A program made the translations under genes and the position numbers. Source: JBBIQS01 sp037442205 (GTDB taxonomy: Bacteria; Myxococcota; Myxococcia; Myxococcales; UBA5297). From it: 64,000 bases of DNA. The notes under the pieces were generated by a model that made no database searches, was not told where the DNA came from, and saw only the letters and a program-made list of their open reading frames with translations. The stretch is from NCBI GenBank assembly GCA_037442205.1, contig JBBIQS010000023.1, positions 27,693-91,692 on the forward strand, written 5' to 3'. Shown piece after piece: positions 1 to 9,011 of this stretch; the stretch's first letter is position 1; the number at the start of each line of letters is the position of its first letter.

Positions 1-112
1 CTTCGCGCGGCCGTGAGAGTGGCTGGAGACACGAAGAGAGCGAGACCTATCGCCTCGACAGCGAGCCCGCGCCCCCAGGAGTCCCCGCGCTGGACGCGGC
101 TGCTGGCAGCCC

Positions 113-1381
113 TCAGAAGTGGCCGGTGACGGCGAGCGCGGCACCGCCGCGGGTGGGCACCAGCGTGGCGGCAGCGGGCTTCTCCGCCTTCGGGGCGGGA
201 TCCCAGTCGGTGAGGAAGGCCTCGACCACCGCCCCGACCGCCAGCACGCCCGCTCCGAGGAAGAAGGCGTTGGCGATCGTGGCGCTGGAGCTCGCCTTGT
301 TCTCCATCTTCTTCAGGTCCGAGCCGGCGACCGGCGTCGAGCTGGAGGTGAGGCCGTTGTACTGGGTCTGGGCGTCGCGCATCTGCAGGCCGAAGATGCC
401 GCCCGCTCCTGCGGCGAGGATCGCCGCGCCGCCGGTGGCGAAGAAGACCGTCCGGGGCAGCGGCGGCGGGATCAGTCGGCGCAGGGTCTCCTTGTCCACC
501 CCGCGGGCCTTGCCCGGCTTGAGCTCCTTGCCCGGGAAGAGCGCCTCCACCTGCACCCCGAGCAGCGCCAGCATCTCCTCCCCGCCCGACTTCTCGATGG
601 TGCGGGTGTCGTTCTGCACCAGGCGCGTCTTGCGCATGTCGAGGCGCTTGAGGGAGAGGGTCAGGCTCCTGCCGGCGGAGGCGATCTGGGTCGAGATGAT
701 CTCGTCCACGCCCAGGGCTCCGCCCAGGTCCTTGAGGCACTCGTCGTGGCTGCAGCCCAACAACTGCCGCTGCCGGTCGAAGCCGAGCATCTCCCGGATG
801 TCGGAGGCGCCCAGGACTTGGATGCCCTCCAGCTTGGCGATCTCGGCCCCCAGGGCCTGGACGTAGGCGGGGACCACCTTGGCCACCTCCGCGTCCACGG
901 AGAGCTGCGGATCGACCACCGCCACGCGAAGGATGCGCACCTTGGGCGGCTCGGGCTGCTGCGCGGCGGAGGCGGCCGCCGCGGCCTTGGCGGCTTTCTC
1001 GGCTTCGGCGGCCTTCTTCTCGGCCAGCTCCTTCTTCACCGGTGCCAGGAAGTCGTTCAGGGCCGGCGAGATGGTCGAACCGTCGAAGTCGGGCGCGGCG
1101 CCGAGCAGCAGCTCGACCTGGCGCCGGGCGTTGGCCTCGTCGCGGGAGCAGAGGTAGCTGGCGGCGAGGAATCCGCGGACGTTGTTCTGCTCCGCGCCGG
1201 TGAGGCTGTCGACCAGCGGCAGGAGCTGCTCGCGCGAAGCGCGGCAAGAGCCCTTCTTGTAGAGCTCGACCGCCTTGTCCAGCGGCGTCTTGGCCGCAGC
1301 GGCCGCCTTGGGAGGGGCCTTCTTCGGTGCGGCGGGCGCGGCGGCGATGAGCAGCGCGAGTGCGAGGGCGGGGCCGGTCAC
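113..1381 (-). CDS. Membrane-anchored protein of unknown function
   Basis: I do not recognise a named family. The 422-residue product starts with a short hydrophobic stretch (ALALALLIAAAPA) that could be a signal peptide. An Ala/Lys/Pro-rich segment follows, then a helical region with a paired Cys (SCRAS, YLCSRD) of the sort seen in TPR-like secreted proteins, and an Ala/Lys/Glu coiled segment near residues 117-140. The central part (about 148-290) resembles an alpha/beta domain such as those that assemble cell-surface data (VVDPQLSVDAEV, GVDEIISTQI) and has a Cys pair (LLGCSHDECL). Two hydrophobic helices lie near residues 312-336 and 367-390. The start is GTG, chosen because AAGGAGAG lies about 4 nt upstream. 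It lies 47 bp downstream of the start of no other gene and is tandem with the giant lipoprotein gene upstream of it, so co-transcription is possible. Confidence 0.7.
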   Translation of the reverse strand: MTGPALALALLIAAAPAAPKKAPPKAAAAAKTPLDKAVELYKKGSCRASREQLLPLVDSLTGAEQNNVRGFLAASYLCSRDEANARRQVELLLGAAPDFDGSTISPALNDFLAPVKKELAEKKAAEAEKAAKAAAAASAAQQPEPPKVRILRVAVVDPQLSVDAEVAKVVPAYVQALGAEIAKLEGIQVLGASDIREMLGFDRQRQLLGCSHDECLKDLGGALGVDEIISTQIASAGRSLTLSLKRLDMRKTRLVQNDTRTIEKSGGEEMLALLGVQVEALFPGKELKPGKARGVDKETLRRLIPPPLPRTVFFATGGAAILAAGAGGIFGLQMRDAQTQYNGLTSSSTPVAGSDLKKMENKASSSATIANAFFLGAGVLAVGAVVEAFLTDWDPAPKAEKPAAATLVPTRGGAALAVTGHF

Positions 1382-1428
1382 GGGCTCTCCTTGCGAACGA
1401 TCCGAATCAGCGATTCAGGGAAGGGCAG

Positions 1429-4400
1429 TCAGCGGGGGCCGAAGAGGATCGGACCGCCGCTGCTTCCGAGGATCGGGGTTCCGTCGTCGAGAGTGACGGA
1501 GGTGTAGCAGAAGGGGTTCGCGCCCAAGGGCAGCGGGGTCCAGGCGGTCGGATCGACCGCGATCCAGGTCTGGCCCAGGTCGGTGCTCCGCCGCGGAAGG
1601 TCGTTGGCCATCGCGAACAACTCGGCGGCCGTGCCGGCCAGGACGGGCAGGCCGTTTCCGGCGGTGTTGGCGAGGGTGAGGGGGGTCGTGAAAGTCGCGC
1701 CATTGTCGGCGCTGCGCGCGACGGTCGCCGTCCTCGGAAAGACGCCGCCGCCCGCGAGCAGCACGCCGCCGTCGTGCCAGAGGCTTTGGATTTGGGTAGG
1801 TGCGATGGCAGGGATGGAGACACTCTTGAAGGTCGCGCCGTTGTCGGTGCTGGTGAGCACGCTTCCGTCGCCGGTCCCGAGCGCGACGATGGTGGAATCC
1901 ATCAGTCCGGTGACGATCGGGCTGTTGGTCGGGCTGGCGAGGTCGGTCCAGGTCAGGCCGCCGTCCGAGCTGTGGGAGAGCTGCCCGAGGGAGCCGAAGG
2001 CCACCGCGTGGGGGCCCAAGCCGACGACGCCGCTCCATGCGGTCGAGGCCCGGCGATAGCTCTTGGGCCAGGTGAGGCCGCCGTCGGTGCTCGTGAGCAG
2101 GTAGCCGTTGTTCGTGGTGACGATCAGGTTCGAACCGGCCGCCGCCACCTGGTTCGGCACCCAGGGGCCGCTGCCATAGGGCCAGTAGCCGACCTGCGTC
2201 CAGGTGCTGCCCTCGTCGGTGCTCCGGTAGAGGTAGCTGCCCCCGCTCGAGTCGCCGCCGGAAAGCAGCACCGCGCTGGCGTTTCCGCCGAGCATCCAGG
2301 GCACCCACATTCCGGCCGGAAGCGATCCGAGGGTCACCCAGGTGTCGCCTCCGTCGGTGCTGTGCCGCAGGACAGGGTTTTCGAGGTACAGCAGGTGGCG
2401 CCCCGACTTCCACAGGGTGCTGGCAGCGTTGCGGACCATCGGCGCCTGCGGATGGACCGTCCAGGAAAAGCCCTTGTCCGTGCTGCGGGCCAGCCCTCCC
2501 ATCACCCCGGCCGCGACCAGCGTGGCGCCGTCGTAGGCCAGGCCCAGCGGCGATATCGAAGAGACCGGCGTATAGGAGGCGCCGGAGTTGCTGCTGACGT
2601 TGAAGAACCCGCCGCCGGCGACGAGGACGCTGGTCCCGTCGGTCCATCCTGCCTGGCTGTAGGCGTGCAGAGAGGAGCCCGTGGTGGTGGTCCAGGTCGT
2701 GCCGCCGTCGTGAGTCACCGAGATCGGCCCGTTGGCGTAGTCCGGGGCGACGAAGAACGAGCCGGCTCCGAGGACCATGTACATCGGTCCGGTCGAGGTG
2801 GGACGCGTGGTGGGCACGCCCCAGTTCGCACCGCCGTCGTGGCTCACCATGATCGCGCCGTTGTTCCCGATGGCCACCGCGTCATTCCCGGTCATGGCGA
2901 CCGCGTTGCAGCAGGATCCCGGGCTGCCGGCGATGGTCGCCGCGGCCCAGGTGGCGCCGCCATTGACGCTGCGCAGCGCCGCCGTCGAGCTCACCAGCAC
3001 CGCGGTGCTGCCGCTGCCGGAGACCGGGAGCGTGCCGGCGATGCCGTGCTGGACCTTGGTGGAGGTGGCGCCGCAGTCGGCGCTGTGGAGGACCGCCCCG
3101 AAGAGGGAGACCACCACGTCGCTGCCGTTGCTCCACAGGTAGGGGTTCTGGCCGATGCTCTGCGCGACCTGCGCCGTTTGCACGAAGGTCCAGGTGTCGC
3201 CGCCGTCGGTGCTGCGGGTGATCCCAAGCGAGCCGGCGGCGACGACGGCGGTGCCGGCCTTGACCACGGCGGTCAGGTCGCCGACCTGGGGCCCGGCGTA
3301 GTGGGGGGTCCACGACAGCCCGCCGTCGTGGCTGGTGAAGATGGCACCGGAGGCGCCGACGGCGACGAAGTTGTTGGCGCTGAGCGCCACGACCGAGCGC
3401 AGCTCGTTGGAGGTCGTCGAGCCGTTGGCCCACTTCCACCAGCGGCTGGCGGCGGCGGCGGTGGCGGAATAGGCGCTCTCGCGGCCTCCGGCGTCGAGGT
3501 TGGTGACCGAGAACACGTAGCGGCCGCGCGGGAGCCCGGTGACGCTCAGGGTGGTCGAGGTCGAGGCGACGCTGAGCGGCGATGCCCCCTGGGCCGCGCC
3601 GGTCCCGGCGAAGGGAGGGACCTGGCTGCCCTCGGGCGCGTAGTAGACGCGGTAGCTCGCCGCGCCGGCCACCGCGCCCCAGGCGAGGTCGATGCGCGCG
3701 TCGGCGACGCTGGTCGCGGTCAGGCCGGTGACGGCGGCGGGCAGCGTGGGATCGAAAGTGAAGGTGGCCGAGGAGGCGGGGACCTCGACGTTGCCGGCCA
3801 GGTCGGTGGCCCGCCAGCGCAGGGTGTAGGAGCGGGCGCTGACATAGGACACCGCGCCAGTGTAGGCCCAGCTCGTCGTCCCGACGGTGGGTAGCCAGGC
3901 CTCGGCGGCGGCGGCGAAGGCGGTGCCGTTCCACCACTGCCCGGCGGCGACGTCCTTGATGCTCACCTCGACCTTGGCCACGCCCGAGAGGTTGTCGCTG
4001 GCGCCCCCGAGGATGGCCGGGCTGCCGTTCCAGGCGGTCTTGTTGCCGGGCGTGGTGTCGAAGGAGGTCGGCGCGGTCTGGTCGAAGATCACCGAGCCGG
4101 CGGCGAGGGCGGCGTTGCCGGCGGCGTCGGTGGCGGTGACCGAGACCGGCTGCACCTTCTCGGCGTCGGTGAGCTGGACCACGTAGCTGCACGAGAAGTG
4201 GTGCGGCAGCTTGTCGGAGGTGGTGAGGGTCCCGGTACAGCTCGCCGCGTTGCCGGCCAGGGTCACCGCGGGCATCGACTTGAGGTTCGAGGCGTCGTCG
4301 GAGACGTCGAACTGGACGGTCACCGAGCCGCCGGGGCGCTGGGCCGAGGGCGAGATCGCCAAATTGGCGATCGTCGGCTTGACGATGTCGTTGGCGAAGG

Positions 4401-6762
4401 TCGCCCCGGCGCTACGATTGCCCGCCTCGTCGACGGCCTTGACCACGACCGAGGCGTTGACGTTGTCGCCGATGGAGATCGGGCCGAAGCTGCCGTCGGC
4501 GGCGGCGCTCACCGACTGGATGAGCGTGGTCCCGTCGGCCTGGTAGACCTCGACCTTGACCTTGTCCGCGGCGGAGATGTTGTCGGTCACCGCCCCGGCC
4601 GCGCCGGAGACCGAGTCCGCGGTGCCCGGGGGATTCTGCGCCACCGTCACCTTGGCCGCGTCCAGGGTCGGGGCATGGAAGTCGAAGGTCATGGCGATGG
4701 CGTCGGTGCCCTGCGTCCCCAGCGCGTACTTCCCCTGGCCGTCGGCCGCGGTCGCGCGGACCACCGCCTTGTCGAGCCCCTCCGGCTCGCTGCCGGTGGA
4801 GAGGTAGGTGAAGCTGTTTCCGGACCCGGTGGTGCTGCCGCCTGCGACCTGGACGGTCGTGGCGCCCATTGCCACGTCGGGGCGAAGGGTGATGGTGACC
4901 GTCTGGCCCGCGCGGACCGGCAGCCCGGCCGCGGCGCCGCCGGCGGAAGGGGGATCGATGGCGATCTTCGGCACCGTCACCTGCGTGGCGAGGCCGTGGT
5001 TGCCGGCGAGGTCGACCGCGACCACCCAGTAGGACTCGGCGGCGTCGTAGGGGACGGTGGCGTCGAAGCCGCTGGCGTTGACCGGCAGCGGCGTCGCCGT
5101 CAGCAGGTTGGTCAGGGCGGAGTCGGAGTAGACCAGCGCGCGGTCGACGCCGGTGGTGGTCGTGTTCCAGCTCAGGTCGAAGCCGTTGTTGCTGTCGGCG
5201 AGCTTGGCCGGGTCGAAGGCGCCGCCGGCCGGGGGCGACTCCACCAGCTTGAGGTTGCCGGCCAGCGGAGCCGGCGGCGGCGAGGTGAGCCGGGAGATCG
5301 GCACCGAGGCCACCGCCTCGTTGTCGAGCTCGTCGGCGAAGGTCACCCGGACGTTCTTCAGGCCGTCGGCCGCCGACAGGGTGACCGTCACCTGGCCCTG
5401 ATCGGTCCCCGGATCGGGAACGAAGGGCGAGAAGGCGATGTCGGGGGTCTGCACGTCGCCGTCGATCTTGATGAAGACCCGGCTGCCGTCGGGCTTGAAG
5501 GCGGTGAGCTTGAGGGTGGCTTTGGCGGTGTTGGCGTAGCCCTGGCGCGCCTCGCCGCTGGGGACGTGCACGGCGCTGGCCGGCGCGGGCGGCAGGTCGT
5601 CGTAGACCAGGGCGTTGCTGACGCTGGCGGCGGGATCGGAGGAGACCCCGGCGGCGTTCTGCACGGCGACGCGCACCGCGATCTCCGCCGCGGAGCTGCA
5701 GGGCTTGGACATCGCCACGCTGCCGCCGAAGGTGGTGCCGGTGAGGGTGATCCCGGCGCTGCCGGTGGCCACGGTCTTGGGCTCGCATCCGGCCGCGGTG
5801 AGCGCGGCGCCGCTGGAATCGAGGAAGAGCATCTCCGCCGACACCAGTGTCACCGCCGTCCCGCCGGCCTCGACCGTGCCGCTGACCGCCAAGGTGTCCT
5901 TGTCGTTGGTCTTGCCGGCGACCTTGCCGCCGGAGAGGTGCAAGGTCACCGCCGGCTTGCCCTTGGAGAGGCGCACCGACGAGGAGACCTCGACCACGTT
6001 GTGGGCGGCGTCGCGGAAGCGGGCGCGCAGCACCTTGTCGCCGTCGCCGGCGGCGAGCGTGGCAGGGGCCGCGTTGTCGTAGGCGATCCAGTGGCGCACC
6101 GCGGCGGCGTCGACCAGGTCGCCATCGAGGAACATCTCGGTGGCGCCGCTGGCGGCGGGGGCCAGGGTGACGCTCTCGCTGGAGACCGCGCGCGCCCCGC
6201 CATGCAGCCCGATGGAGGCGTTGGCCGGCGCCGTGTTGTCGATCGCCAGGACGTCGGAGCGGCTGTTGGCGGGATCGGAGGCGAAACCGCGGGCCTGGAC
6301 GACGACCTCCAGCTTGACCGAGGCGCCGTCGGTGAGGTTCTGGGCCCTGAACAGGCCGGCGAACCGACCCGAGTCGTCGAGGGTTACCGAATCGAGGAGC
6401 TGGGCGTCGGAGAGGTCGGCGAGGTAGAGCAGGCGCGCCGACTTGACCTTGGCGCCGGGCTCGGCGGTGCCGGAGACCTGCACCAGGTCGCCGTTCTTGA
6501 GCGCGGTCTGGCCGGTGTCCGCCTCGGGGAGGAGCATCGTTGGCTTGCTTCCGGGGGCGGACTCGGTGTCCTTGGCGCACAGGCCGGTGGCCGGCTCGCA
6601 GTGGTAGGCGACCGGGCACTCCGAGGTGTCGGCGCAGGTGATCTGCGAGGTCGGGGTGACCGCGAGCTGGGGCTTGCAGCTCGCGAGGACGAGCGCGGCG
6701 CAGACGGCGGACCATTCGAGGCAGGCGCGAGGCGCCCGCCCGGTCGACAAGGTGAAGGTCAT
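1429..6762 (-). CDS. Giant lipoprotein with Ig-like/FN3 and BNR (Asp-box) repeats
   Basis: The predicted product of 1777 residues is a secreted, lipid-anchored surface protein. The start at 6762 gives a signal peptide ending in lipobox LASC (Cys about residue 30), with GGAG about 8 nt upstream; the open frame continues upstream to 7800 but that part crosses the repeat array and looks non-coding. After the lipobox comes a small Cys-rich segment (CADTSECPV, CEPATGLC). Several Ig-like or bacterial cadherin-like beta units follow to about residue 1000, then one fibronectin type III domain near 1010-1100 (LTATSVADARIDLAWG). The last ~650 residues are BNR/Ycf48-like propeller repeats with many Asp-box motifs of the form S-x-D-G-G-x-x-W (SHDGGLSW, STDGGDTW, SSDGGLTW). 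Such proteins usually bind glycans or proteins outside the cell; a sialidase-like activity is not shown, as no catalytic residues were identified. Confidence 0.85.
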   Translation of the reverse strand: MTFTLSTGRAPRACLEWSAVCAALVLASCKPQLAVTPTSQITCADTSECPVAYHCEPATGLCAKDTESAPGSKPTMLLPEADTGQTALKNGDLVQVSGTAEPGAKVKSARLLYLADLSDAQLLDSVTLDDSGRFAGLFRAQNLTDGASVKLEVVVQARGFASDPANSRSDVLAIDNTAPANASIGLHGGARAVSSESVTLAPAASGATEMFLDGDLVDAAAVRHWIAYDNAAPATLAAGDGDKVLRARFRDAAHNVVEVSSSVRLSKGKPAVTLHLSGGKVAGKTNDKDTLAVSGTVEAGGTAVTLVSAEMLFLDSSGAALTAAGCEPKTVATGSAGITLTGTTFGGSVAMSKPCSSAAEIAVRVAVQNAAGVSSDPAASVSNALVYDDLPPAPASAVHVPSGEARQGYANTAKATLKLTAFKPDGSRVFIKIDGDVQTPDIAFSPFVPDPGTDQGQVTVTLSAADGLKNVRVTFADELDNEAVASVPISRLTSPPPAPLAGNLKLVESPPAGGAFDPAKLADSNNGFDLSWNTTTTGVDRALVYSDSALTNLLTATPLPVNASGFDATVPYDAAESYWVVAVDLAGNHGLATQVTVPKIAIDPPSAGGAAAGLPVRAGQTVTITLRPDVAMGATTVQVAGGSTTGSGNSFTYLSTGSEPEGLDKAVVRATAADGQGKYALGTQGTDAIAMTFDFHAPTLDAAKVTVAQNPPGTADSVSGAAGAVTDNISAADKVKVEVYQADGTTLIQSVSAAADGSFGPISIGDNVNASVVVKAVDEAGNRSAGATFANDIVKPTIANLAISPSAQRPGGSVTVQFDVSDDASNLKSMPAVTLAGNAASCTGTLTTSDKLPHHFSCSYVVQLTDAEKVQPVSVTATDAAGNAALAAGSVIFDQTAPTSFDTTPGNKTAWNGSPAILGGASDNLSGVAKVEVSIKDVAAGQWWNGTAFAAAAEAWLPTVGTTSWAYTGAVSYVSARSYTLRWRATDLAGNVEVPASSATFTFDPTLPAAVTGLTATSVADARIDLAWGAVAGAASYRVYYAPEGSQVPPFAGTGAAQGASPLSVASTSTTLSVTGLPRGRYVFSVTNLDAGGRESAYSATAAAASRWWKWANGSTTSNELRSVVALSANNFVAVGASGAIFTSHDGGLSWTPHYAGPQVGDLTAVVKAGTAVVAAGSLGITRSTDGGDTWTFVQTAQVAQSIGQNPYLWSNGSDVVVSLFGAVLHSADCGATSTKVQHGIAGTLPVSGSGSTAVLVSSTAALRSVNGGATWAAATIAGSPGSCCNAVAMTGNDAVAIGNNGAIMVSHDGGANWGVPTTRPTSTGPMYMVLGAGSFFVAPDYANGPISVTHDGGTTWTTTTGSSLHAYSQAGWTDGTSVLVAGGGFFNVSSNSGASYTPVSSISPLGLAYDGATLVAAGVMGGLARSTDKGFSWTVHPQAPMVRNAASTLWKSGRHLLYLENPVLRHSTDGGDTWVTLGSLPAGMWVPWMLGGNASAVLLSGGDSSGGSYLYRSTDEGSTWTQVGYWPYGSGPWVPNQVAAAGSNLIVTTNNGYLLTSTDGGLTWPKSYRRASTAWSGVVGLGPHAVAFGSLGQLSHSSDGGLTWTDLASPTNSPIVTGLMDSTIVALGTGDGSVLTSTDNGATFKSVSIPAIAPTQIQSLWHDGGVLLAGGGVFPRTATVARSADNGATFTTPLTLANTAGNGLPVLAGTAAELFAMANDLPRRSTDLGQTWIAVDPTAWTPLPLGANPFCYTSVTLDDGTPILGSSGGPILFGPR

Positions 6763-7244
6763 CGAATGCTCCGGCGGTTGCGGCCAGCTCGCGGCAGGCG
6801 CGAGACCCGGGAGAGGGCCTCGAGATGGGGAGATGAAGCCAAGACCGCTTTCGTCGGCGCGGGCTCGCCGCGCACTGACCAGGCCTGCATCGCTCCTCCC
6901 AACCAGAGCGCGCCCGGTCTCTCCCGCCGGATCGCGTGTTTTGCGAAGAGTTAACGTGTTTGCGAGATTTGAGACAAGGTCGGATGGCCGTCTCCAAATG
7001 GGGGGCTCGGGGCGGGGCGCCTCGCCGGCCGGAGACGTTTTGTGTCCTGAAGAATGGCGTCTTCGGGCCGAGGTCGCGAGCCCGAGAAGACGGTGCTCCA
7101 GCCGCTGGTGAGCAAACAGCTCCAGACGCCGCTCGCCAGGCGGGTCATCGCCCGCCGGTGAGCGAGATCCTCGATGGAGCGGGTAGCCGACTCCGCGAGT
7201 TGCGTCTTCTGCGCCGCAGCTGGACGGGCCTTGCCCCATGCTGG

Positions 7245-7384
7245 CGCATGAGAACCCATGCATTTCCGGGCGCCGGAAGCACTCCCGAAAGCCATTCTTG
7301 GCCATCGAGGCGCATGGCACTGCACAATCCGCCGAACCGAGGCCTTGGACCGAACGCCCGGGAAGCCGTTCTTCGGCCTCGAGC
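7245..7384. repeat. Two diverged copies of the 53-bp repeat family
   Basis: Two degenerate units precede the well-conserved array. The first (7245-7310) begins CGCATGAGAACCCATGCA and the second (7311-7384) begins CGCATGGCACTGCACAATCC. Both keep the shared landmarks of the family: a CGCAT start, a TGCA(T/C) block, a GCCG core and a closing (G)GCC-TCGAG(C) block. They are 66 and 74 bp long, longer than the 53-bp core units, so they look like older copies that gained insertions. A third diverged copy appears at about 7678-7770 with the same ATGAGATTCCATGCATT and GCCGTCCTTGGGCCTCGAG blocks. Confidence 0.55.
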
Positions 7385-7575
7385 CGCATAAAACTGCACA
7401 GTTCGCGGCGCCGAAAGCCGTGTTTTTGGCTCAGAACCGCATAAAACTGCACAATTCGCGGCGGCGAAAGCCGTGTTTTTGGCTCAGAACCGCATAAAAC
7501 TGCACAATTCGCAGCGCTGAAAGCCGCGTCTTGGCTTCGAGCCGCATAAAATCGTGCAATTCGCAGCCTTAAATG
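7385..7575. repeat. 53-bp direct tandem repeat array (3.6 copies)
   Basis: Head-to-tail units start at 7385, 7438, 7491 and 7543, each with CGCATAAAA. The first two units (7385-7437, 7438-7490) differ at only a few positions; the third is 52 bp and more diverged, the fourth is partial. Each full unit holds a hairpin-forming segment, for example G(C)CGAAA, a 7-nt loop GCCGTGT, TTTTGGC, with one G-T pair. The period of 53 is not a multiple of three, so a translated reading would change frame at every unit, which argues against coding. There are no spacers, so this is not a CRISPR array. The A+T-rich units stand out in a GC-rich chromosome. Confidence 0.85.
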
Positions 7576-7907
7576 CCGACCGCGCATGGTTCGGCACGCG
7601 GATCGGCGTGAATTTCCCTGCATTCGCATGCGGTATTGCGCTGGGCCGGCCCCTTCGGACGGGGACGTCTCACGCTGGGACATGAGATTCCATGCATTCC
7701 TCGCATCTCCAGGCGCCGGAGGCCGTCCTTGGGCCTCGAGCGGGAACACCTGCCCAATTCGCGGGCCTCCCGGCAGGCGCTCCTGTTCGCCGTCGCACAA
7801 TGCTCGTGAAGGTGCAGTTGCAGCCTATTGGCCCGGAGCAATGGCCGGGTATTCTCGCGCGCGCCGCCACGGTGGCGGCCAATAACAATAAAGTGGAGGT
7901 GGGAACC

Positions 7908-8729
7908 ATGCCATTCAGCAATCAGCCGACAGACCCTCGCCGGAATCTTCCTCCTGGCGAAAGTTTCGTCGCGGTCGCGCGCGCGCTCACGCCCTACGCG
8001 CGCAAGAGCACGTATGCCAGAGAGGCCCTCGGCGAGGTCCAACGCGGCCACGAACAGTGGAAGAAGGGGCTGCGCCACGTCTTCGATCACGAATACCTCG
8101 CGGAGGTGGGCGATCCATCGCCTCTCGTCGACCTGCCAGTAATCGAGCGCAGCCTGCGCGCCAGCGACACCATCCTCGCCAAGATGCTGGCCAAGAACGG
8201 CAAGGCCGCCGAGGTTGATCAGGCGCTCTCCCGCACCAAGGGCGTCAGCGTGGGCCAGATCACCCAGATGCTGCTCGAGGTGGCCAAGGCGGTCGACGTC
8301 AATTCGGTCAGGGTGTTCGCCAAGGAGGTCAACGGCGAGCTGGAGACGTTGGCGGTGGCGCAGCGACGGGTGGCCGAGGGCGGGCACGCCGCCTTCGATC
8401 AACAGGTGGCGGCCTTGGCTCGCAAGCTGTGGATCGTCCTCGACACCGGCTACGACGCCCTGTGCATCTGCCTGCGCAAGGCGTGCATCAGCTACGACCC
8501 GACCTACGCCGCGCGGCCGACGGTGAAGACGCCCCTGCGGCAGACGGTGAGCACCACCGCCCCGGGCGCGGTCCGTGCCAAGCGCAAGGCCGGCGCCGGG
8601 AAGTCCCGCCGGGCTTCGAAGGGCAAGGGCGTCTCCGCCCCTGCGGCGCCCAGCGCCTCGCCCGAGGGAACGGCGTCGCCGCAGACCGCCGCCGTCCAAG
8701 TAGGTCTGACCAAGGCGCGAGTGGGCTGA
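7908..8729 (+). CDS. Basic-tailed hypothetical protein
   Basis: This 273-residue product belongs to no family I recognise. The start at 7908 is chosen because GGAGGTGGGAACC gives an ideal ribosome-binding site; the longer frame upstream crosses unlikely sequence. Residues 1-200 look like an all-helical globular domain without signal peptide or membrane segment (for example ITQMLLEVAKAVDVNS and VAALARKLWIVLDTGYDAL). Residues about 210-250 are rich in Lys, Arg, Ala and Ser (RAKRKAGAGKSRRASKGKG), like the basic tails of nucleic-acid-binding proteins, and the end is Ala/Pro/Ser-rich. A long hairpin follows 20 bp after the stop, so it is probably monocistronic. DNA or RNA binding through the tail is only an inference. 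Confidence 0.75.
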   Translation: MPFSNQPTDPRRNLPPGESFVAVARALTPYARKSTYAREALGEVQRGHEQWKKGLRHVFDHEYLAEVGDPSPLVDLPVIERSLRASDTILAKMLAKNGKAAEVDQALSRTKGVSVGQITQMLLEVAKAVDVNSVRVFAKEVNGELETLAVAQRRVAEGGHAAFDQQVAALARKLWIVLDTGYDALCICLRKACISYDPTYAARPTVKTPLRQTVSTTAPGAVRAKRKAGAGKSRRASKGKGVSAPAAPSASPEGTASPQTAAVQVGLTKARVG

Positions 8730-8748
8730 TTCGCTGAGCGGTCGACGA

Positions 8749-8786
8749 CCAGGAGCGCCCGGTCCGCAAGGGCCGGGCGCTCCTGG
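8749..8786 (+). terminator. Strong hairpin with GCAA tetraloop
   Basis: The arms CCAGGAGCGCCCGG (8749-8762) and CCGGGCGCTCCTGG (8773-8786) pair perfectly. The inner bases TCC and GGG extend the stem to 17 bp, leaving a GCAA tetraloop. It begins 20 bp after the stop of the gene ending at 8729. No T-tract follows, so it may end transcription together with another factor or protect the 3' end. Confidence 0.7.
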
Positions 8787-8991
8787 CCTCGGTCCAAGCC
8801 AGAGTGAGCTGCGATGCGCCGAGCATCACCACCGCGCAATGACCGCGTCTGTGCTTGTCCGTGCTCGGTCGCGTGACGCTGGGCAACCTCGGGCGATGGC
8901 GCTCGCACCACCGGTGGGACCGAGCACGTGCGCGCGGAGGCATGACGCCTTCCTCCTGCCGCGAGGAAGGGTCGGGAGCGGCCTGCGCTCC

Positions 8992-9011
8992 GCCCTGATA
9001 TGGATCAGGGC
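8992..9011 (+). promoter_or_regulatory. Perfect inverted repeat abutting the receptor start codon
   Basis: GCCCTGAT (8992-8999), spacer ATGG, ATCAGGGC (9004-9011) is a perfect 8-bp inverted repeat that ends one base before the ATG at 9012. The core CTGAT-N4-ATCAG differs from the FNR consensus TTGAT-N4-ATCAA only at the outermost bases. In RNA the right arm would include the only purine-rich ribosome-binding candidate (ATCAGGG), so the repeat could be an operator or a hairpin that hides it. Confidence 0.5.

Larger units (their letters stand above)
6763..7907. other. 1.1-kb gene-free region with repeat array
   Basis: This gap separates the divergent giant lipoprotein gene and a rightward small gene. 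I find no convincing coding sequence: open frames here have no domain, no ribosome-binding site and shift frame between repeat units. The part next to the lipoprotein gene (about 6940-6985) is clearly richer in A+T than its surroundings and could hold the leftward promoter; a weak candidate on the minus strand is TTGTCT, 17 nt, TTAACT. The middle (7245-7575) and a patch at 7678-7770 hold the 53-bp repeat family described separately. The last 100 bp before 7908 hold nothing obvious apart from the GGAGGT ribosome-binding site. Confidence 0.6.

Noticed and set aside
1360..3894. Long rightward open frame opposite the giant lipoprotein gene
   Set aside because: It is a by-product of GC-rich codon bias: Arg/Gly/Ala/Val-rich, without domains or ribosome-binding site; the opposite strand has the lipoprotein with clear repeats.
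4198..6954. Second long rightward open frame (918 codons) in the same gene
   Set aside because: Same reason: composition is shadow-like (Gly/Arg/Val/His), and the opposite strand encodes the lipobox and Ig-like units.
7258..7497. Small rightward open frame in the repeats
   Set aside because: It reads the 53-bp repeat, which is out of frame with itself, and has no ribosome-binding site.
7385..7575. CRISPR array
   Set aside because: Units are directly adjacent with no unique spacers and diverge along their length; no cas genes are in the window.
6763..7800. N-terminal extension of the giant lipoprotein through the repeat array
   Set aside because: The signal peptide and lipobox begin at 6762; the extension changes frame at repeat borders and has no protein-like pattern.
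8992..9011. Consensus FNR box at the receptor gene
   Set aside because: The core CTGAT-N4-ATCAG misses both outer T and A; the match is partial, so it is listed only as an inverted repeat.
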